Source of the DNA: Taenia hydatigena
Taxonomy: Eukaryota > Platyhelminthes > Cestoda > Cyclophyllidea > Taeniidae
Assembly: GCA_036345935.2 (NCBI GenBank)
Contig: JADWOT020000006.1
Location: forward strand, 10,514,519-10,578,518
Length of the DNA: 64,000 nt
Reading direction: 5' to 3'
Both the position numbers and the translations under genes were made by a program. The notes beneath the pieces are model-generated. The model saw only the letters and a list, made by a program, of their open reading frames with translations, was not told where the DNA came from and did not search any database. Within the stretch, counting starts at the first letter, position 1. Each line of letters opens with the position of its first letter. Shown here one piece after another: positions 38,646 through 52,560 of this stretch.

Positions 38646-40754
38646 TTACTGCCGATAGCGAGTGGATTCGCGGTAAGAGGGTGAGCCACCGCCGTAATAG
38701 TCACGACCGCCAAGTCTGTCGTGTTCGTTTCGAGAGGACCGATGACGCTTGTCATCGTTTCGAGGACCACGAGGTGAACGAGAGCGAGAGCGGTGGCGAC
38801 TACTGCGATGATGCCGGCTCCCACCTCTGTAGTCATCGCCACCCTCACTGCCACTGTTGCTGTATGAACGTCGACGACGTCTACTCCCGCCACTGCTGCT
38901 GCCTCCGCTCCTACAATTAAAGCAAACCCTCAGAGATACGTAAGATCCTGACAACAAGGGATAACAGACACATTCAAAGGAATGAAATACAATCGGTTGC
39001 AGTCATTTCGCAGGTGCAGAGGATGCAGCCAAAGTTAACTCTGAGGTTGCGACAGTAAGATGTGAAAGTCACAAAGGGAGCATAAAAAATGAACCGGAGG
39101 GACATGACAAAACGCGAGACCGAGTTGAGAAATTCGCAACCTCGATGAGGAAACAGGATTTCTAGAACGGGATGCGTTGGTTTTACTACTTGAACGAGGT
39201 GAATGAGAAAATTAATCAAGCGAATGCACCGTAAAAGTTGCATTCTTAAATCACGAAGCCAAAGCATATCTAGACTTCGGCTGACAAGAGCTAGGCCGAT
39301 ACAGATAGAAGGTACTCACTTTGAACCGTAGGACTTCATTTCTATTCCATGAAGCGTATCCTGAAGAGAGGTAATAAGGATTTTGCACCGATCATCATTG
39401 GCGATTTTCGACTGTTTGATTAGAGATATAGCAGTAACCAGAGTTTCGATCGCCCTCGAATAATTCCCACAAGCCGCGTCTGCAACAGCTCGATTAATAG
39501 CAGTCGAAGACACCGTCTTATTTTTTTCCATTATGTCGTCGAATTCCGCCTCACTTATTTTCACCGATTGACCTGAAACAGAGCAAATGAGGAATGTACA
39601 TGATGGAAGATATATCACCTGGTGCGTATGTTTGCACCGTAGAGCGTCCGAACTGATCCAGCTGAGGACGGAGCACAGAAGCGCCCAATTGGGTCTGAAG
39701 TAAAGAATTCGCTCCGACTGCTCCGGTTTGATTTAATCCACTTTGCTGCAAGAAGTTTGGATTTATATGTGCATTGGCACCAGACGCGCCAGGTATAGCT
39801 AATGGAGGTGTAGGAATAAGACTTGATCCGGGATTCGCAGAGAGAGTTGCAGGCAAGCTGAAGCCAGACATAAGCAAATCTACAAAGGTGTATGAATGAA
39901 AAAGACAAAGCTACTTTGAAACCCTTGAGAAAGATTTGGAATGCCAAGAGATAGCGCCCCACCAGCAGAACGAGTTGAAGATGCGCGACCCATGAGTGAC
40001 GAGCTACCCCGCATACTAAATCCAAGAGGAGCTGGAAGTGCGGGAGTACTCATTAGTGGAGGAGGTAAACGTCCGTTACCTTAAGGAGCAAAATTAGCAT
40101 AAAAAGACTTACTCGAACCACTGGTAATGCGACTATTCGATGCCGCACCAAGTAAAGCAGAGGCAGACGAATTCTGAGTAGCTCCATCGTTGCTGGCGGC
40201 TTTCTCAAAAAGTGCCAAGCTTTGTTTTGTACAATATGTAAGAATAGGCTGTTGACCATTAATCTCAATTTTTGAGATCTTTTCCATTCCAATCTTGACA
40301 GATGATTCTGAACCAAAAACTATCACACAAAATCCCTTTGACTGCCCATTTTGGCGATTTTCATGGAATTTTATCTCCAGAATGTCTCGTATACCAATGC
40401 TGCTGAACGCTTCCTGTATATCGACATCAGTGGACCACTATGCAAAGCAGTAATAGCCATAGAAACAAACACACCCATGTAAGATTCCCTAGATATGTAG
40501 CGAACCGCTTTCCTGTGTGAGGAGGCTGCGCTGGAGCGGCAACAGGTTTCACCTGCATGAGTTACTAAGACATACAATACTCACTTTCGAATCGGAACCA
40601 GTATGTTCGGGTTTCGAAGATGGTGGTATTATGACGTCATCGTAAAGTTCAGTAAGCTCATTAGATTCCTTGAACATAAAAGGACAGAGCGACAAACCTG
40701 GACAAAATCCTCCTCAATGTTATCATACAGATCTATCTCAGCACCGTTATCCAT
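38646..40754 (-). CDS. CPSF6: Cleavage and polyadenylation factor CFIm large subunit (CPSF6/CPSF7)
   Basis: Nuclear pre-mRNA 3'-end processing factor that pairs with NUDT21 (CFIm25) and controls poly(A) site choice. Exons: 40754-40698, 40656-40585, 40552-40475, 40437-40113, 40079-39915, 39879-39619, 39572-39320, 38910-38646; 491 residues, all phases consistent. Order of parts: acidic [11 protein letters not shown] start; RRM with [12 protein letters not shown] (RNP2 side, created across a 37-nt intron) and [10 protein letters not shown] (RNP1 side); a Pro/Ser/Gly/Leu-rich linker; the conserved block [13 protein letters not shown] and [16 protein letters not shown] ending [10 protein letters not shown]; and a C-terminal Arg/Ser/Gly-rich tail with RSRSRSPRG, an RS-like domain for importing and protein contacts. 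Flatworm sequence does not tell CPSF6 from CPSF7; the name CPSF6 stands for the pair. Confidence 0.93.
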
Positions 40755-41167
40755 TATAGCACAGTCCTTTGGACAAAGTAAAACAAACGACCAAGAAAAA
40801 GCGACCATGGTATAAATACATAAAAAAGATATATGCGACTATGATTCTAACAGCAATTTACAATGTATGTTCCTACAACCTACGTTGCTAAATAATTAGG
40901 CTTTGCGTACCTGTGCCTTAGTTTTGCACCATGATTAGAAAAATTTACCATTGTCGCCTATACTATCTGCAACATATCATGATTATGTCAAAGTACTCAT
41001 TTCACCACACTAGTCTTTAGAATTTTATGGAATTCATTTCAAAAACGATAGAAGTTGTTTAAATGTTGGTGCCGATATTTTATGCGCATTAAATTCAAAA
41101 TGTCCTTTGCTTGACCGACAAAACCATGCTTTTGGATATTTCTTCTATCGTAAAATGTGGACCTGCT
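40755..41167. promoter_or_regulatory. CPSF6/7 5' flank
   Basis: About 410 bp of A/T-rich DNA between the CPSF6/7 start codon and the TRIM element. The minus-strand promoter and 5' UTR should lie here. I see no clear core motif. Confidence 0.3.
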
Positions 41168-42064
41168 CGTAGTGCTTTGTTTGTTTGTACTATCGGTTTC
41201 GGCGAGGGTTAAGGAGAGGTGGTCATCTTGTCCTAGCTGTGTAGGCTGACTGCTAGGTCATGCCAGTGGCTTATTTCTCTCTGTCCGTTGAACACGTGTT
41301 CCACCCTCGTTTTGTGCCTTCTTTTGCCTTCGAAGGAGCCTCGGGACGCTACATTAGTGGCAGCGGAAAGCAAACCCGACATTGTAAGGTTTTATCCCGA
41401 CCTCTACCGCTTGCGGCATATTGCAGCGGTGCGAAAGAAGTGCGTGTGCTACGGATGGGCCACGAACGACGTCCGCCTCTGGCATCCACCCCATTTCCGT
41501 GTTCTACAAGAAAGCTGCTAACAACTGAAGCGACACTAGCCATGAACCACATGGAAAGTTGCCTTCCAAAGATTACCCCTAATATAATTGCTTAAGGAGG
41601 TCGGCGTGCTAACTTCGCCCTACGGACATACTGACGGTCGGCAGAACCACTTGTTCTGAACTTTGTTCCCAAGCCAAACGAAACTCGAAGTGCAATGCAC
41701 TGCCAAGAGGGATCACTGACGTCGGTGTCAAGCATCGTCTTAATCGCGTCGATTGTCGGTGACTGGCATGGTTAGCTCTTGGGTGCTTCTCGCGGCACTG
41801 ACTACGTTGTGATGGCTGACGCGGGAGGTGTACCGAGGGGCGCGTTGAGGACGATGCTCGAAAGAGGAGAGGGACAATGTAGTACTTTGTTTGTTTGAAC
41901 TACCGTTTTTCGGTCAGGGTCACGGAAGTGGCCATATCGCCCTGTCTGTTTAGGCTGGCCTGCGGGTCGTGCCAGCAGCCTATTTCCTTCTGTCCGTTGA
42001 ATGTATATATTCTACCCTAGTATTCTGCCTTCTTTTGCCTTCAAGGAAGCCTCGGTACGCTACA
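41168..42064 (+). mobile_element. Complete TRIM (terminal-repeat retrotransposon in miniature)
   Basis: An 897-bp unit. The 5' LTR is 41168-41353 and the 3' LTR 41878-42064, both ending in ...GCTACA. Directly after the 5' LTR comes TTAGTGGCAGCGGAAAGC, a TGG-starting primer-binding site candidate. Directly before the 3' LTR is the purine run GAAAGAGGAGAGGGACAA, a polypurine tract. The 524-bp internal region has no gag or pol sequence, so the element is non-autonomous. A 111-codon frame (41260-41595) crosses the LTR border and is likely chance. The two LTRs differ at roughly a quarter of positions by eye. No clear target duplication. Similar TRIMs are known in taeniid tapeworms, where transcripts are abundant in stem cells. 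Confidence 0.85.
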
Positions 42065-45000
42065 ACAGTAGTGCGTAAAAGTGTGGACGGGGCTAAGGTT
42101 TTGTACCATTGTAGCCTCACTAGTAGGAAGAATCAATTGCGATAGTGTAGCATATGTGAGGGCAGTGAACCTCTAAGTAAAAATTCTGCTGCTTTTAGTT
42201 ATTTTTAGTAATTTTGGAGCGCAAATTGCGTTGCAGAACAAAATAAACTTTGCGCCAAATGCAAGATTGAAGTGACGTGGGAGCTGGTGGTGACTTGAGT
42301 TTCGTGTAGCGCTGTGTGTCTGACAACACAGATCATGCTAACAGCTCTTAAGTTCTTCTGTTGGCTGGCCCTGGATGCCCTTCGGAGATATTCTGGCTGA
42401 TTACGACATCAACGAACATTCGAAGCACCCCAAGTATGCTCGACATCCAGGCTCCTTTGCATTTAAAAAATACAATGTAGTTATGCATTAATTACGCACA
42501 TTGGACTGTTTTAGCACTATTGATTTTTCGCCATAGTTTATAAATGGTTCTAAAGAAATTTTGGCTAAAAATGAGGCAATGTTGGGCACGCAAATTCGAA
42601 AAGTGTTTACCAACCGTAGTTTTGTCACAGATGTGGCACAATCATTATAATATTGTGCAGTGCTTTATATGATTATTCAACTCTCGTTTCTGGTAACAGG
42701 TCAGAGAGGTTCTCCCCCGTTGCAACTTCAAAGATTGAGAGGACTCGTGGGACATTCTGGCGATCCTACACACTAAAATTAGGTGAAGTGTTTTTTCTGC
42801 CTAAGTATAATGGTTTCGTCCTTAGAGAAGCACCGAGGTACTGCAGTATGTCCCTATTTGTATCCTGATTTTTAAAAAATTGTAATGCTCTGCTTGTGTT
42901 TTAATGTCAAAAACTTGGCATTATGTGCCCTATAACTTGCATTTTAGTCTAGTGATGTTTTAAGTAAGATTTTGCTAAAGGCTAGGAAACTATCCTTAAT
43001 ATTGTGGAATTGTTTCTCTTGTTCAACTTACAGTCATTGTCTTTGGGACCTTGAAAATGGCCCAAAGCGATGGGCTTCGTCAGGTCTGTCGGGTTGGTTC
43101 GTTGTTTGCATCGCACTTTTTCTTTCCATGAAAGACTTGTACTCACGAGTATTGAAGTCTCTGGATAATTTAATTTTTTTGGCAGGATTATTCCGAACTA
43201 GTTTTTATCCCGATGTATACTGATGCATTCCAAGTGTGGTCACTATTATCTCGCTTAGTTCTTTGTTTTTTGGATGTGAAAGTCATGCATGCTACAGCTT
43301 CCATCGTATAGGTGTAAATTCATCGAAAATATGTACTTGTAGTTTTAAAATATTTCCGCTTCATTTCCCTAATCCTGTAATTTGTCAGCTATAGGTCACC
43401 AGACGTTTTTAAGTGAATTCCACAATGACGGAAATGATGTTTTTTTCAGCAGTACCGATCATCTCGCGGCGCAGAACTTTGCAGTCTTGATTTAGTTGAA
43501 CCGATTTACCATATTTTTCCGGTTAGGTTGAACTTTTAATCCGTCTTAAGTATATTGTTAAGCCGGAATAAAATTCGTTTATGTATCCTAGGTTTCAGAC
43601 AACTCTACTTTTTCGTTTTATGGCACTACATAGATTTATTGTATGGTTTTGATAATGCCCTCAGTTTCATGCCACATTGCAAAGATATACCTAGTCTTGT
43701 TATTTGCCAACTGGATAAATGTATAAAACATATTCTGGAACCCACGCCTGATTCTAGAAGCTAATTCCCTATTCTGAGTTGTTTTCGTTAAGATTTTCTC
43801 TCATCTCCCTTACGTTCTACTTGTCGGCCTGTGATATAACATTGGAAGTCTGCCTAGTATGTCACTGAGCTTTGTTCCAAATAGTACATGAATTAGAGAT
43901 AATTATTTGAATAAAAATATTCGTACGTTAATGTAGAAAATTGCAGAATTTGAAGTATTTAACAGCCGTACTTTGGTGTTTGAGCGTTTCGAAGGATAGA
44001 TATGTGGCCATAACAGCGGTACTGATAGACAGAAATTGTGTTTGCATTTAGCGTTTCACATTCATCGTCCGTTGAAATTTTTTCGTCGGTCTCATCGGCG
44101 TACTGCTTACCCTTAAACACTAGAAAGCCGTTAGTTTTTTACTGTTCTCGATTATATTCAATGAATTTCGTGTTAACCTAAGTTAGTGAGTTATAATGTG
44201 GATTAGTGCTCTTTAGATGCCATTTCACTCGTCTCGCTCACTTCTGGCTAGCGTAGGCGGCAATCTGTAGCGTGTTTGTTTGCCTACTTTATGGGGCCCA
44301 AGCTGGAACCACATACGCAACTTTACTATTTTGTTATCAGTGTCGATATGGATGTCAATATTTTTTGGAGCACGACAAGTCATATTGATACACAGAGATT
44401 TTGGTTGATCCTTCCAAAGTGAATGCTTTCATCTTCACTTGCGATAGTTGTAAACTGAATTTGCTTTCTGAAAACGCGATTGTTTTACTTGCAAGCTGAT
44501 TATTTATTTCTACAACGCGGTCGTGTTCATGCCCTTTTTTCCTTCTGGAAAAGAATAGCACTAACTTAAAATGCGGCCAGCTAAAAATTTTATTCTGATT
44601 AATTGGGATTGCTTTTAGATACCAAACAGTAGAAAAATATGCACTAAATTTTTCTTCAGTATCATAACACTATACCTTAAAGTTTGTGCAAACAGTTATT
44701 TTTATGGCAAAAAGAGCCCCCATACATTCAGTGGGGAATTGAATTACGTCCAATTAAAGTCATACGATACTTGCAAGGCGATTATTTTCATTGCCGTATA
44801 TCAGTTGTTGAGGAAATTTGGTTTGCGTGTTTGTCCTTATTTTCAATTTGGTTTCGTTTGCTATCATTTTTCTGTCATTAAATCTTACCACCTCATTCTT
44901 CCTGCCCAAAGTTTTCTGTCATGAAAGTCCGTTTTTGTTAGCACTCCCGTTTTGGTGTAATATCCAGTCCTTATTTCGGTTTGCAAAACGTTAGCCCCTA

Positions 45001-45953
45001 AAAGCAAACACCATTTTCGCGGCTTTTCCTTTCTCAATTTGATCGTTTTTATCCACCTGCATTAGTACAATTATGCTATCCCTTCGGTCGGTATTTTTAT
45101 TTTTATTGTGCTAAGTACGAAACGTCTACTTGTTATCGCTTTGTAATTTCGAAGTCTTGGTATTTAAAGTGATGAGTCCTGTGGTTGATTGTACATACAT
45201 TTCGGGTAAAGCAGCCTTCATTGCAAGCATGACCAATTTCCAATTCATTGTGCTTTGTCAGAATTTTACAGCTCTGTCCATGCTGTAAAGCATTCGTGGT
45301 TAAACCTCCACTAGAAGTTATTTGCACTTCCTTTCTGAAGCTACGCTCGCAACGCTATTTAAAGTGTAAGCTCTTGCTCACCATTCAAACTAGTTTATGG
45401 GATATTTTTGGCTGTATTCCATTCTCGAAAGACACCTCTGGTTGTACATAACTTCGCTGTATTGCTGCGCTCCTGAAGACCTTGTTTACCCTATTATCAG
45501 TTCCTTACAAATGCCTAGAAATCCCATTAGGTGTTATCAGTTTCACGTTAACGATGGTATCTTAATGGGTCCAAACACAGTTATATTGTGACACGGCAAT
45601 CCTCGGTTGCGGCTAATGTTCCATCGTCTTAAAGTAACAGGAAATATCAATGTTAACGCTTGTACTGTAATGGTGTCTTTTGTAACACTGAAATTCACTC
45701 TCCACAACTTTTTGGTTTCCTAATTGTATTACTAATGCAAAAAAAACTTTTCTTCATCTATTCTATTTCAGCAAATTAGATTCTGTGAAATGTTTAGTTG
45801 ACATTGGGTCATCTGATTGTTTGCTGTTTTTTATGTGACTGTTTCTGCCACACGATTCTATAACGGAAACTTCAATGCAAGCACACAATACTATGGAGTG
45901 TTGTGCACATTTCTGCATCCCTCGATTTCGTGTTATTCAATTGGTTTTAATAG
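42065..45953. other. T-rich stretch upstream of first visible INPP5K exon
   Basis: About 3.9 kb, noticeably T-rich on the + strand, as is typical of the sense strand of long introns in this window. It probably contains the INPP5K promoter, its first exon(s) and intron 1, but I could not identify a first coding exon ending in the required phase 2. Confidence 0.4.
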
Positions 45954-48900
45954 TGTCTACTGTTGCACGTGGAATGTAGGTGGTGAGACACCACCACGAC
46001 AGGATCTCTCAAAGCTTCTGGGTGTGGATCGCGAACCACATCCCGATGTGATCTTTCTTGGGTAAGCCTCCGCACTCTCTCATAACCCGCCCTTTACCTT
46101 CAGTTTGCAAGAAGTCGTCAGATCCGATGAGTGGTATAGCGCTTTAAAGCTAGTTATGGCTTCTCTGAACTACGTTCTCGTAAGACTCGTCTTTCAACCT
46201 CATATACGCATCCCCTTCTCGTGTTAGATCAAATATCGAAACTGTTGGGCCATTTGGATTTATGCATTCGTGAAACGGCACCTCCTACCAGCCATAAATA
46301 ACATTGAATCCGAGATGACGCCATTTGGTTATGCAGGAATAATGGTAAAATAGGCTGCTTTTTACATTCTCAACCTTATTTCTTCCCATCTAGGGTAATA
46401 AGGGAGCTTGTAGCGTGCGTTTTGAGGTCTACGGAGTCAACATTGCGTGTGTGTCCGCCCACTTCACACCCCACGTAGAGAAACTTGAGGACCGCATTAA
46501 CGTAGGCTGAAGAACGCATTTACGAATCGCCTCACTTTCCTAGGATTACCGCGATGTCTTAAAAGATCAAACTTTCCGTGACCCAGACGTGAATCTTCTC
46601 ATGGATCATGAGTAAGGACTTTCAGGCCGGTCATGACTTGGTGTATTTGTGTCAATTCGTTCCGTACTTTCAACCGAGAGTTGAAAGCGCTGACGGCAAT
46701 TTACTTTTACTCAAAATTGTCTCCCATTCACTATCCCATCTTCATTTGGTAGCTGTGGTAGGAAAGTTGTGTCATTTATGGGTCATATCAAGTCTTTATT
46801 TGATTAATTGTTTAGCTATATTTTCTGGATGGGCGATCTCAATTTTCGAACGGAAGGCTTGGAAAAGGATGCTGCTGAACAACTGATTTCGTCAGAACGC
46901 ATCGATGTCTTAATGGAATACGACCAGGTAATGATTTTTTATACGGTCGGTGGACCGATCAAAATAATAGAGGCAGAAGTATATTTATGCTAATTCAATG
47001 CCCCCGAACCTGGATTTATTATGATTCTTGACCTGTCAAATCGAGAGGGGGTTTCTTTTGGATCAGCGGTAACACTGCTGGGAATTTTGCCATGCTAATT
47101 TAAAAAATAAGTTTGGCTGAGGTTATGTCGGATTCAATCGTTTGTGCAACTCGAAAAACTTGTTAGCTATATAGTTTTTAGCGCCTGCGCCTAAAATTGG
47201 TATCATATCTTTTAGAACTATTTTGATTATATTGTCTCGGTGATTAATCATATTGTTGGTTTACGTATGTAAATCCCTCTACTTTGCACCCAAATGGAAT
47301 GGAGTGCGCGGCTAGTGCGCATATGGGACTGAATGCACTGGATCCTCCAACTGTTTCTCGAGATCTCGAATTGTCATAGGGCATCTGGGTTGCTGTATTA
47401 ATGAGTCCAATTTTTATTGATATCCTTTTGATTTTATTGTCATTTGATGCGGTATGTTCTTCAAAAATACGCCTGCTTAAAGTTCCGGTGGATTAGTTTG
47501 TTTTGCTTCACGCTTCAGTGTTACTACCGAAATCGGTAATGTGCTTGCTAGCTATCAGTGCTTTATCATAAATAATCCGAAAGCTTGTTGAATTAACTAG
47601 TTTTGATTCATAATTGTACACTGGCGTTCCGTCCACTGCTTTTTTCTTTAGTTAAAGAAAGCCATGAAAAATGAATTGGTATTTCTCGATTTCAAAGAAG
47701 GTGAGATCACCTTCCCACCAACCTTCAAGTATGACAAGGGTACAAGGAACTATGATTCCAGGTGAGTTTGTGCTTTCAAGTACCTCAGATTTGCACCACC
47801 GCCATTCACGTACTGTCTACCCTGTCGGGCATGCTACGGCTTACTTAAGTGACAGCGGGTCTTCTCCTTCACCACATACAGAATGTTTTATTCTAGGAAC
47901 GTTAATTTTACTTGGATTTGTGAACCGTTTTGAAAGCTTTGCACCTAGGGCTAAGGGTCAGCATTTCTCACAGGCTAACCGATATTTTTTCAAATATATC
48001 TTCTCCTTATTTGGATAGCTTTCATAACCGTGCTCCTCGAACCATTTTCTCCAACTCGCATGACTTTATTTGTAGTCCAACGCTAACTGTCTTCCTATTT
48101 GACACCATCTATTAAAAACCACTTATTTCGCCTTGAAGCCTTACCCCAAACTCACACGTCTTACGCTCATTTAAAACGACACTAGTTCCTAATGTTCACT
48201 AGCTGTTCCCTATTTTTTCAAGGCTTAAGTCATGAATATGCGCCACAAAAGTATAATTCTGATGCGTCAGCCATTTCCAACTAAATTCATGTGACTGATT
48301 GGTGTGGTGGTGTGCTCCGTGTGTTTTTTTCAGTCCCGTTGAATTGCATTCAAATGCATCCATCTTGGTTACCACATAAGTTATATCTGCATTCTCCTCC
48401 AACGGTATGGTCGATTTACCATAACAATACAACTTTAGACATTGAAATAGGGTGTTAAAAGAAATTCGTTCTGCCAATTTCATAGTTGGATTCAATGTTT
48501 GCAAGTTTTCTCAATTCACACCTTGTTGAATTCTTTTTTGTATCAAAACATTTTGACCACGATTCTACTCCCTTTCCTTTGGTTTTATCTTTCAATACTC
48601 AATCGTTCAAGGGTGCAATCGGCATATCACACTTGTCTATAATACGAAGCGGCCGAATTGTATGTACTTCTGCTCCTTGTCTACTTTTGCGATACATTTT
48701 TTATCATCACCTAATGTTTTCACAATTGTTTACCAAATATTTTATGCGAAAGTTGCCAATGTTTGATAAAACGCGTAAACACCTTTAAACGAGGCGGGAA
48801 TATGATTTTCTTCTTTTGTATGGGTCATTAGAATAGGTTATTGGCGGTAACTTGTGAAATGCATCAGATTGTTTATGCGCATGTCTACCGCTCCGATACT

Positions 48901-51900
48901 CCTTATTATGTTGTCTACTATTGCCCTGTTACTTTAATTCCTCGTATTGTTGAGTGTCGGTTGGGTCTGATGTGGTGTAATTCGACCCTATTTGCTTTAC
49001 GAGTTTCAACACGGCTCTAAAGATGTGAAAACTGGCTTCTTGCCACTTTGTTACATGGCATTTTGAACGGAGGTGGGAGCAGAGCATACTGCTCATAAAT
49101 GGGTTGGATGTGTTTCGTTCTAACGATCCATTACTGAATGATAATGTATCATGTTCATAAGGATTCTCCATTTTTAACAGCAATCAAGAATTACTTGTTC
49201 CTGTTGATGAAATGGAGATTAAGGTGTCAATAGCAGCTTTCAGTTCTCCTTATGATGAGTAGTGAAACAATTTGTTTACGCGATCAGCGTCCAAGAGGGG
49301 AAAGTCGTAGGAGCTACAAATTATGTCCCATTCACAGACACCAAGTGCCACTAAGCTACTTTTCATTTCTTTAACCTTTTAAGACATGCCATTGTTAGAT
49401 TGGTTGCTAACTAACCGACTTGTAATGCGAATGAATACATTGCTATCCGTTGCACACTTCTGAGGAACGCACTACTTCTCCAGAAGACTGAGCTTTTGTG
49501 TGTGGTGGGCTACAGGCGGAATATTTCAGCCACTCTCTATGGTGCCATGGAAAGGTGCATGAGATCCATCCATCGCATGCTAAATAGTTGAGGAATGAAA
49601 GTGAGATAAGGACGGAAGTGGACAGCGGCAAGTTCTTCTTGGCGATGGGATCCGCAGCACGCCTATAACTCAGCGAGAAGTGATATTCCTTTCAGCAAAT
49701 TCTGAAATCACATAACTTTTATTATAAGGCAACTCATGAAGTTATTTGGTTAGCTAATACTTCGACATCCTTGCACATCATCTCGCATAGGATGTATCGG
49801 TGCATTTGACTTCCTGCTTAAATGGATTCTTTTCTTCCCCTTCCTTGAAAAAGCTTCATTTTCTCGTGTCATTTCCCAAAATGCCTTTATCGGACATAAT
49901 GGTGCTCCTTTCGGTTTGACTCCTGCTTTTGACCTGTGTCAATCCGTTTCATCCTAATAGAGTGTATATAACCTTGAATACACTTTACGCGCATTTAATA
50001 AGGTTTAAAATTATTCTAAAACCAGGTTCTTAGGTTTCGCTTTTTTTGAGCCGTACTTGTTCTAAAACTGCAAGTGGTCAATGCTAGGATGTCCTACTGT
50101 AACTAACAAACACTACTTGCTCTTGCGACGAAAACCCGAAAGCCATTACTCCTTTGCATTAAGTGGAAGCGTAAATTGAGAATGCCGCACATTCATCGTT
50201 CGGAATGGCTCGTGTGACAAGGAATTTTAGTCGAATGGACAGAATGGGGCAAAGCTCCTGCTGGTTTATCTAAGGTTTTCAGAGATAAGTCAGAGATTAG
50301 TTTGAACTTCGTGGCTAGCCACATCCCCTATTTGCGGTAGTTACTAACTGGCTATGCAGCCGTCCTCATGAAGCCTATTTTCTCTCTTGACTCCTGTTGC
50401 TTATTTGTTCATTCGAAAAACTCGTGCTTTACCTGATTTCACTTAGTATGGTCTTAAGGAACTGAGTCTTATAATAATGAGCTTGGCTTCGAATGGATCA
50501 GAGTGTCAGTGTGTTCAGAATACGATTAGAATTAGAATTGCTGGTATCTGGTTACACTTTGCGACAGAAGAGATGAATTAAGAATCAATTATTTATTTAG
50601 TAGTGCCGTGTACAGGCAATGAATTATTGTGACCTTCTTTAGAGCATTTGTTTAATCAAGCCAGTTTGTACTTGAATTTGAGTCACTTTTTGGACTGAGA
50701 TGGTGTTTGTTTATGTCGCTTGTCAAGTAAGAAGCGGAGAGTACCATCGTACACGGATAGGATCCTCTACATGGCTCACAATGACTTTGCATTGGAGCAC
50801 AACGTGCAGTTGGATGAGATGGGTCGCAAGATGCCGCAGACAACACGCAAGCGGGCGGTGCGCGGCGGTCCTTCCGCCGCTTCATCCGTCTCTGCGTCCG
50901 CTGACACCACGACTGAAGAGTGCCACGGGGAAAATACGCTGACGGAGACACCGAAGCTTCACCTCCTCGCCTACGACCATTTGCCTAACTACGTCTGCTC
51001 CGACCATCGCCCAGTTTTCGCCCGTTTCCACGCTCGTGTACCCCCTGCATGGTTCCAGCTTCCTGTCCGCTTCATCCAACCCGTTTCTCCTAGTAGGTCT
51101 TTCGTTACATTTGTACCTCAGTGAACTTTTCCGACCTCAGCAAATTCTAGTGTTTGACACCTTATGATTTTGACGGATCAAATTCTGCTGATGTCTTTCA
51201 AAAAATCGGATCATTCGAATACTTGCACCTTTGAATATGTATCATAATCCTAGTTTCATTTCTTTTTCATCTATTCTATCCGCATGTAAATTAATAAGTG
51301 GGATTTCTATCACTTTTCATTCCTTTTGTCTTATTAAATCTGATTTCTGTCAATTTGTACATTTTTATTCATAAATAATAATAATACATTTACACTTATA
51401 TTCAATAAATATTCGAACATCCTTAAATATTTGTAGCCCTATTCATATTTAAGTGCATATGCATAAATTTTTTTCGGATAAAAAATACTCGGTTGCTGAT
51501 TCCTCCATAATTGTCTGCTTGTTCAGATTCTCCCTCTACTTATCATGTGCCTGCGAAACTCACCATTTCGGCATAATTTTTTAAAATACGTGGTTTGAGG
51601 CAAGGAAGGCACTAAGCTAATTTCCGCGTTTACCTTCGTAGTTTGCTCCTCTATCCGTGGCAAACCTTAATCCTGAAGTGCGGTGATTTCGAGTGACAGA
51701 TAGTCTTAGTTGGAAGATGGTAATCCTTTTGTAAATATTGTTCAATAAGCATGCCATTTTTTTGTTTTTCTGTTAACTCATACTGAATTCCTCTGATTTG
51801 TTGGCTCTGTATTGCTAAAATTCGTTCCGATGCTCCCATGAAAAGCCTGTGTTTGAACTTTGCATGAAACATTTGTTCACAGTTGTAAATTTTCATGCAT

Positions 51901-52560
51901 GCAGCACATCCAGTTGAAAAAGACCTCCGATTCCTCTACGTGGCGATGGACCCTCCTCCACTCATGACGGGGGACCCAGTAAACAACCGGTCGTGGCCAT
52001 GGAAGGTTCAATACCACGTCCCTATTCGCTCCACCTCCAACGTGGTCTACTCGCGCCGCTCTGGCGAATTGCAACAGACATTGGTCACCGGCGAGGCACC
52101 GGCACGTGGAACGACGGCGGTGAAGGAGAAACAGGGTTCGAGTAACCTTTTGGATGTGACGCGGACACGTCTAAGTGCCTCCTGCGAGGGCCTCGAGCTG
52201 CACCCCCCTGCTGCTCTGCGTGTACGCAACTTGGACTGGGTCGCAGTGCTGCCTGTCGACTTCTACGATCTCTGGAAGGATGACATCGTCTCTATATTCA
52301 GCTCTAACTCGACCCTCTCTAGTTCGGACTCGACCTTAGATGACCTGGTCGAGGGAGACATGGAGCGCGGAGAAAAACTTGCCGTTGTGCGCGATCGCAT
52401 ACCCGTCTCCAGGTTCAACGAGACGTATCCTCTTCTTAAGGCAAAGGTCGACACCGGTGTCTTGCAACGATGCCGCTCTGGAGCCATACAGCTCGTCTAC
52501 TTTTCAAGGTTCAAGAACTGTCCACAAGGCTACAGCGAAATTATCAAGGTCGCAGTCTAG
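45954..52560 (+). CDS. INPP5K: Inositol polyphosphate 5-phosphatase with SKICH domain (INPP5K/SKIP-like), 5' end missing
   Basis: Removes the 5-phosphate from PI(4,5)P2 and PI(3,4,5)P3. Nine exons seen: 45954-46061, 46104-46179, 46228-46344, 46394-46501, 46544-46611, 46816-46927, 47652-47761, 50728-51092, 51905-52560; 539 residues, phases consistent. Catalytic motifs: TWNVGG at the start, LGLQEV, GNKGACSVRF, SAHFTPH, WMGDLNFR, PPTFKYDKGT, KKRRVPSYTDRIL and SDHRPV. The C-terminal exon carries a SKICH domain (LDWVAVLP ... LVYFSRFKNC), placing it with INPP5K/INPP5J. A 40-residue Ser/Thr-rich insert sits between PSYTDRIL and SDHRPV, and another Ser-rich insert splits the SKICH domain; both lengthen the protein over human INPP5K (448). 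The first coding exon, needing phase 2, is upstream and not found; without it the frame opens from an ATG at 45817. A 3.0-kb intron follows exon 7. Confidence 0.88.
47762..50727 (+). other. Intron 7 of INPP5K (3.0 kb)
   Basis: Bounded by GTGAGT and a CTTGTCAAG acceptor. T-rich, with no exon or repeat recognised. It is by far the longest intron visible in this gene. Confidence 0.6.

Noticed and set aside
41260..41595. 111-codon frame spanning the TRIM LTR and core, repeated in the second copy (54295-54609, minus)
   Set aside because: It is shared only because the DNA is shared. It starts inside the LTR, overlaps two other frames and encodes nothing like gag or pol, so protein coding is unlikely.
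41149..42090. Similar 13-bp flanks (GTAAAATGTGGAC / GTAAAAGTGTGGAC) on both sides of the complete TRIM
   Set aside because: They are not adjacent to the LTR ends (several bases on one side, about ten on the other), so they do not fit a target duplication; probably coincidence.
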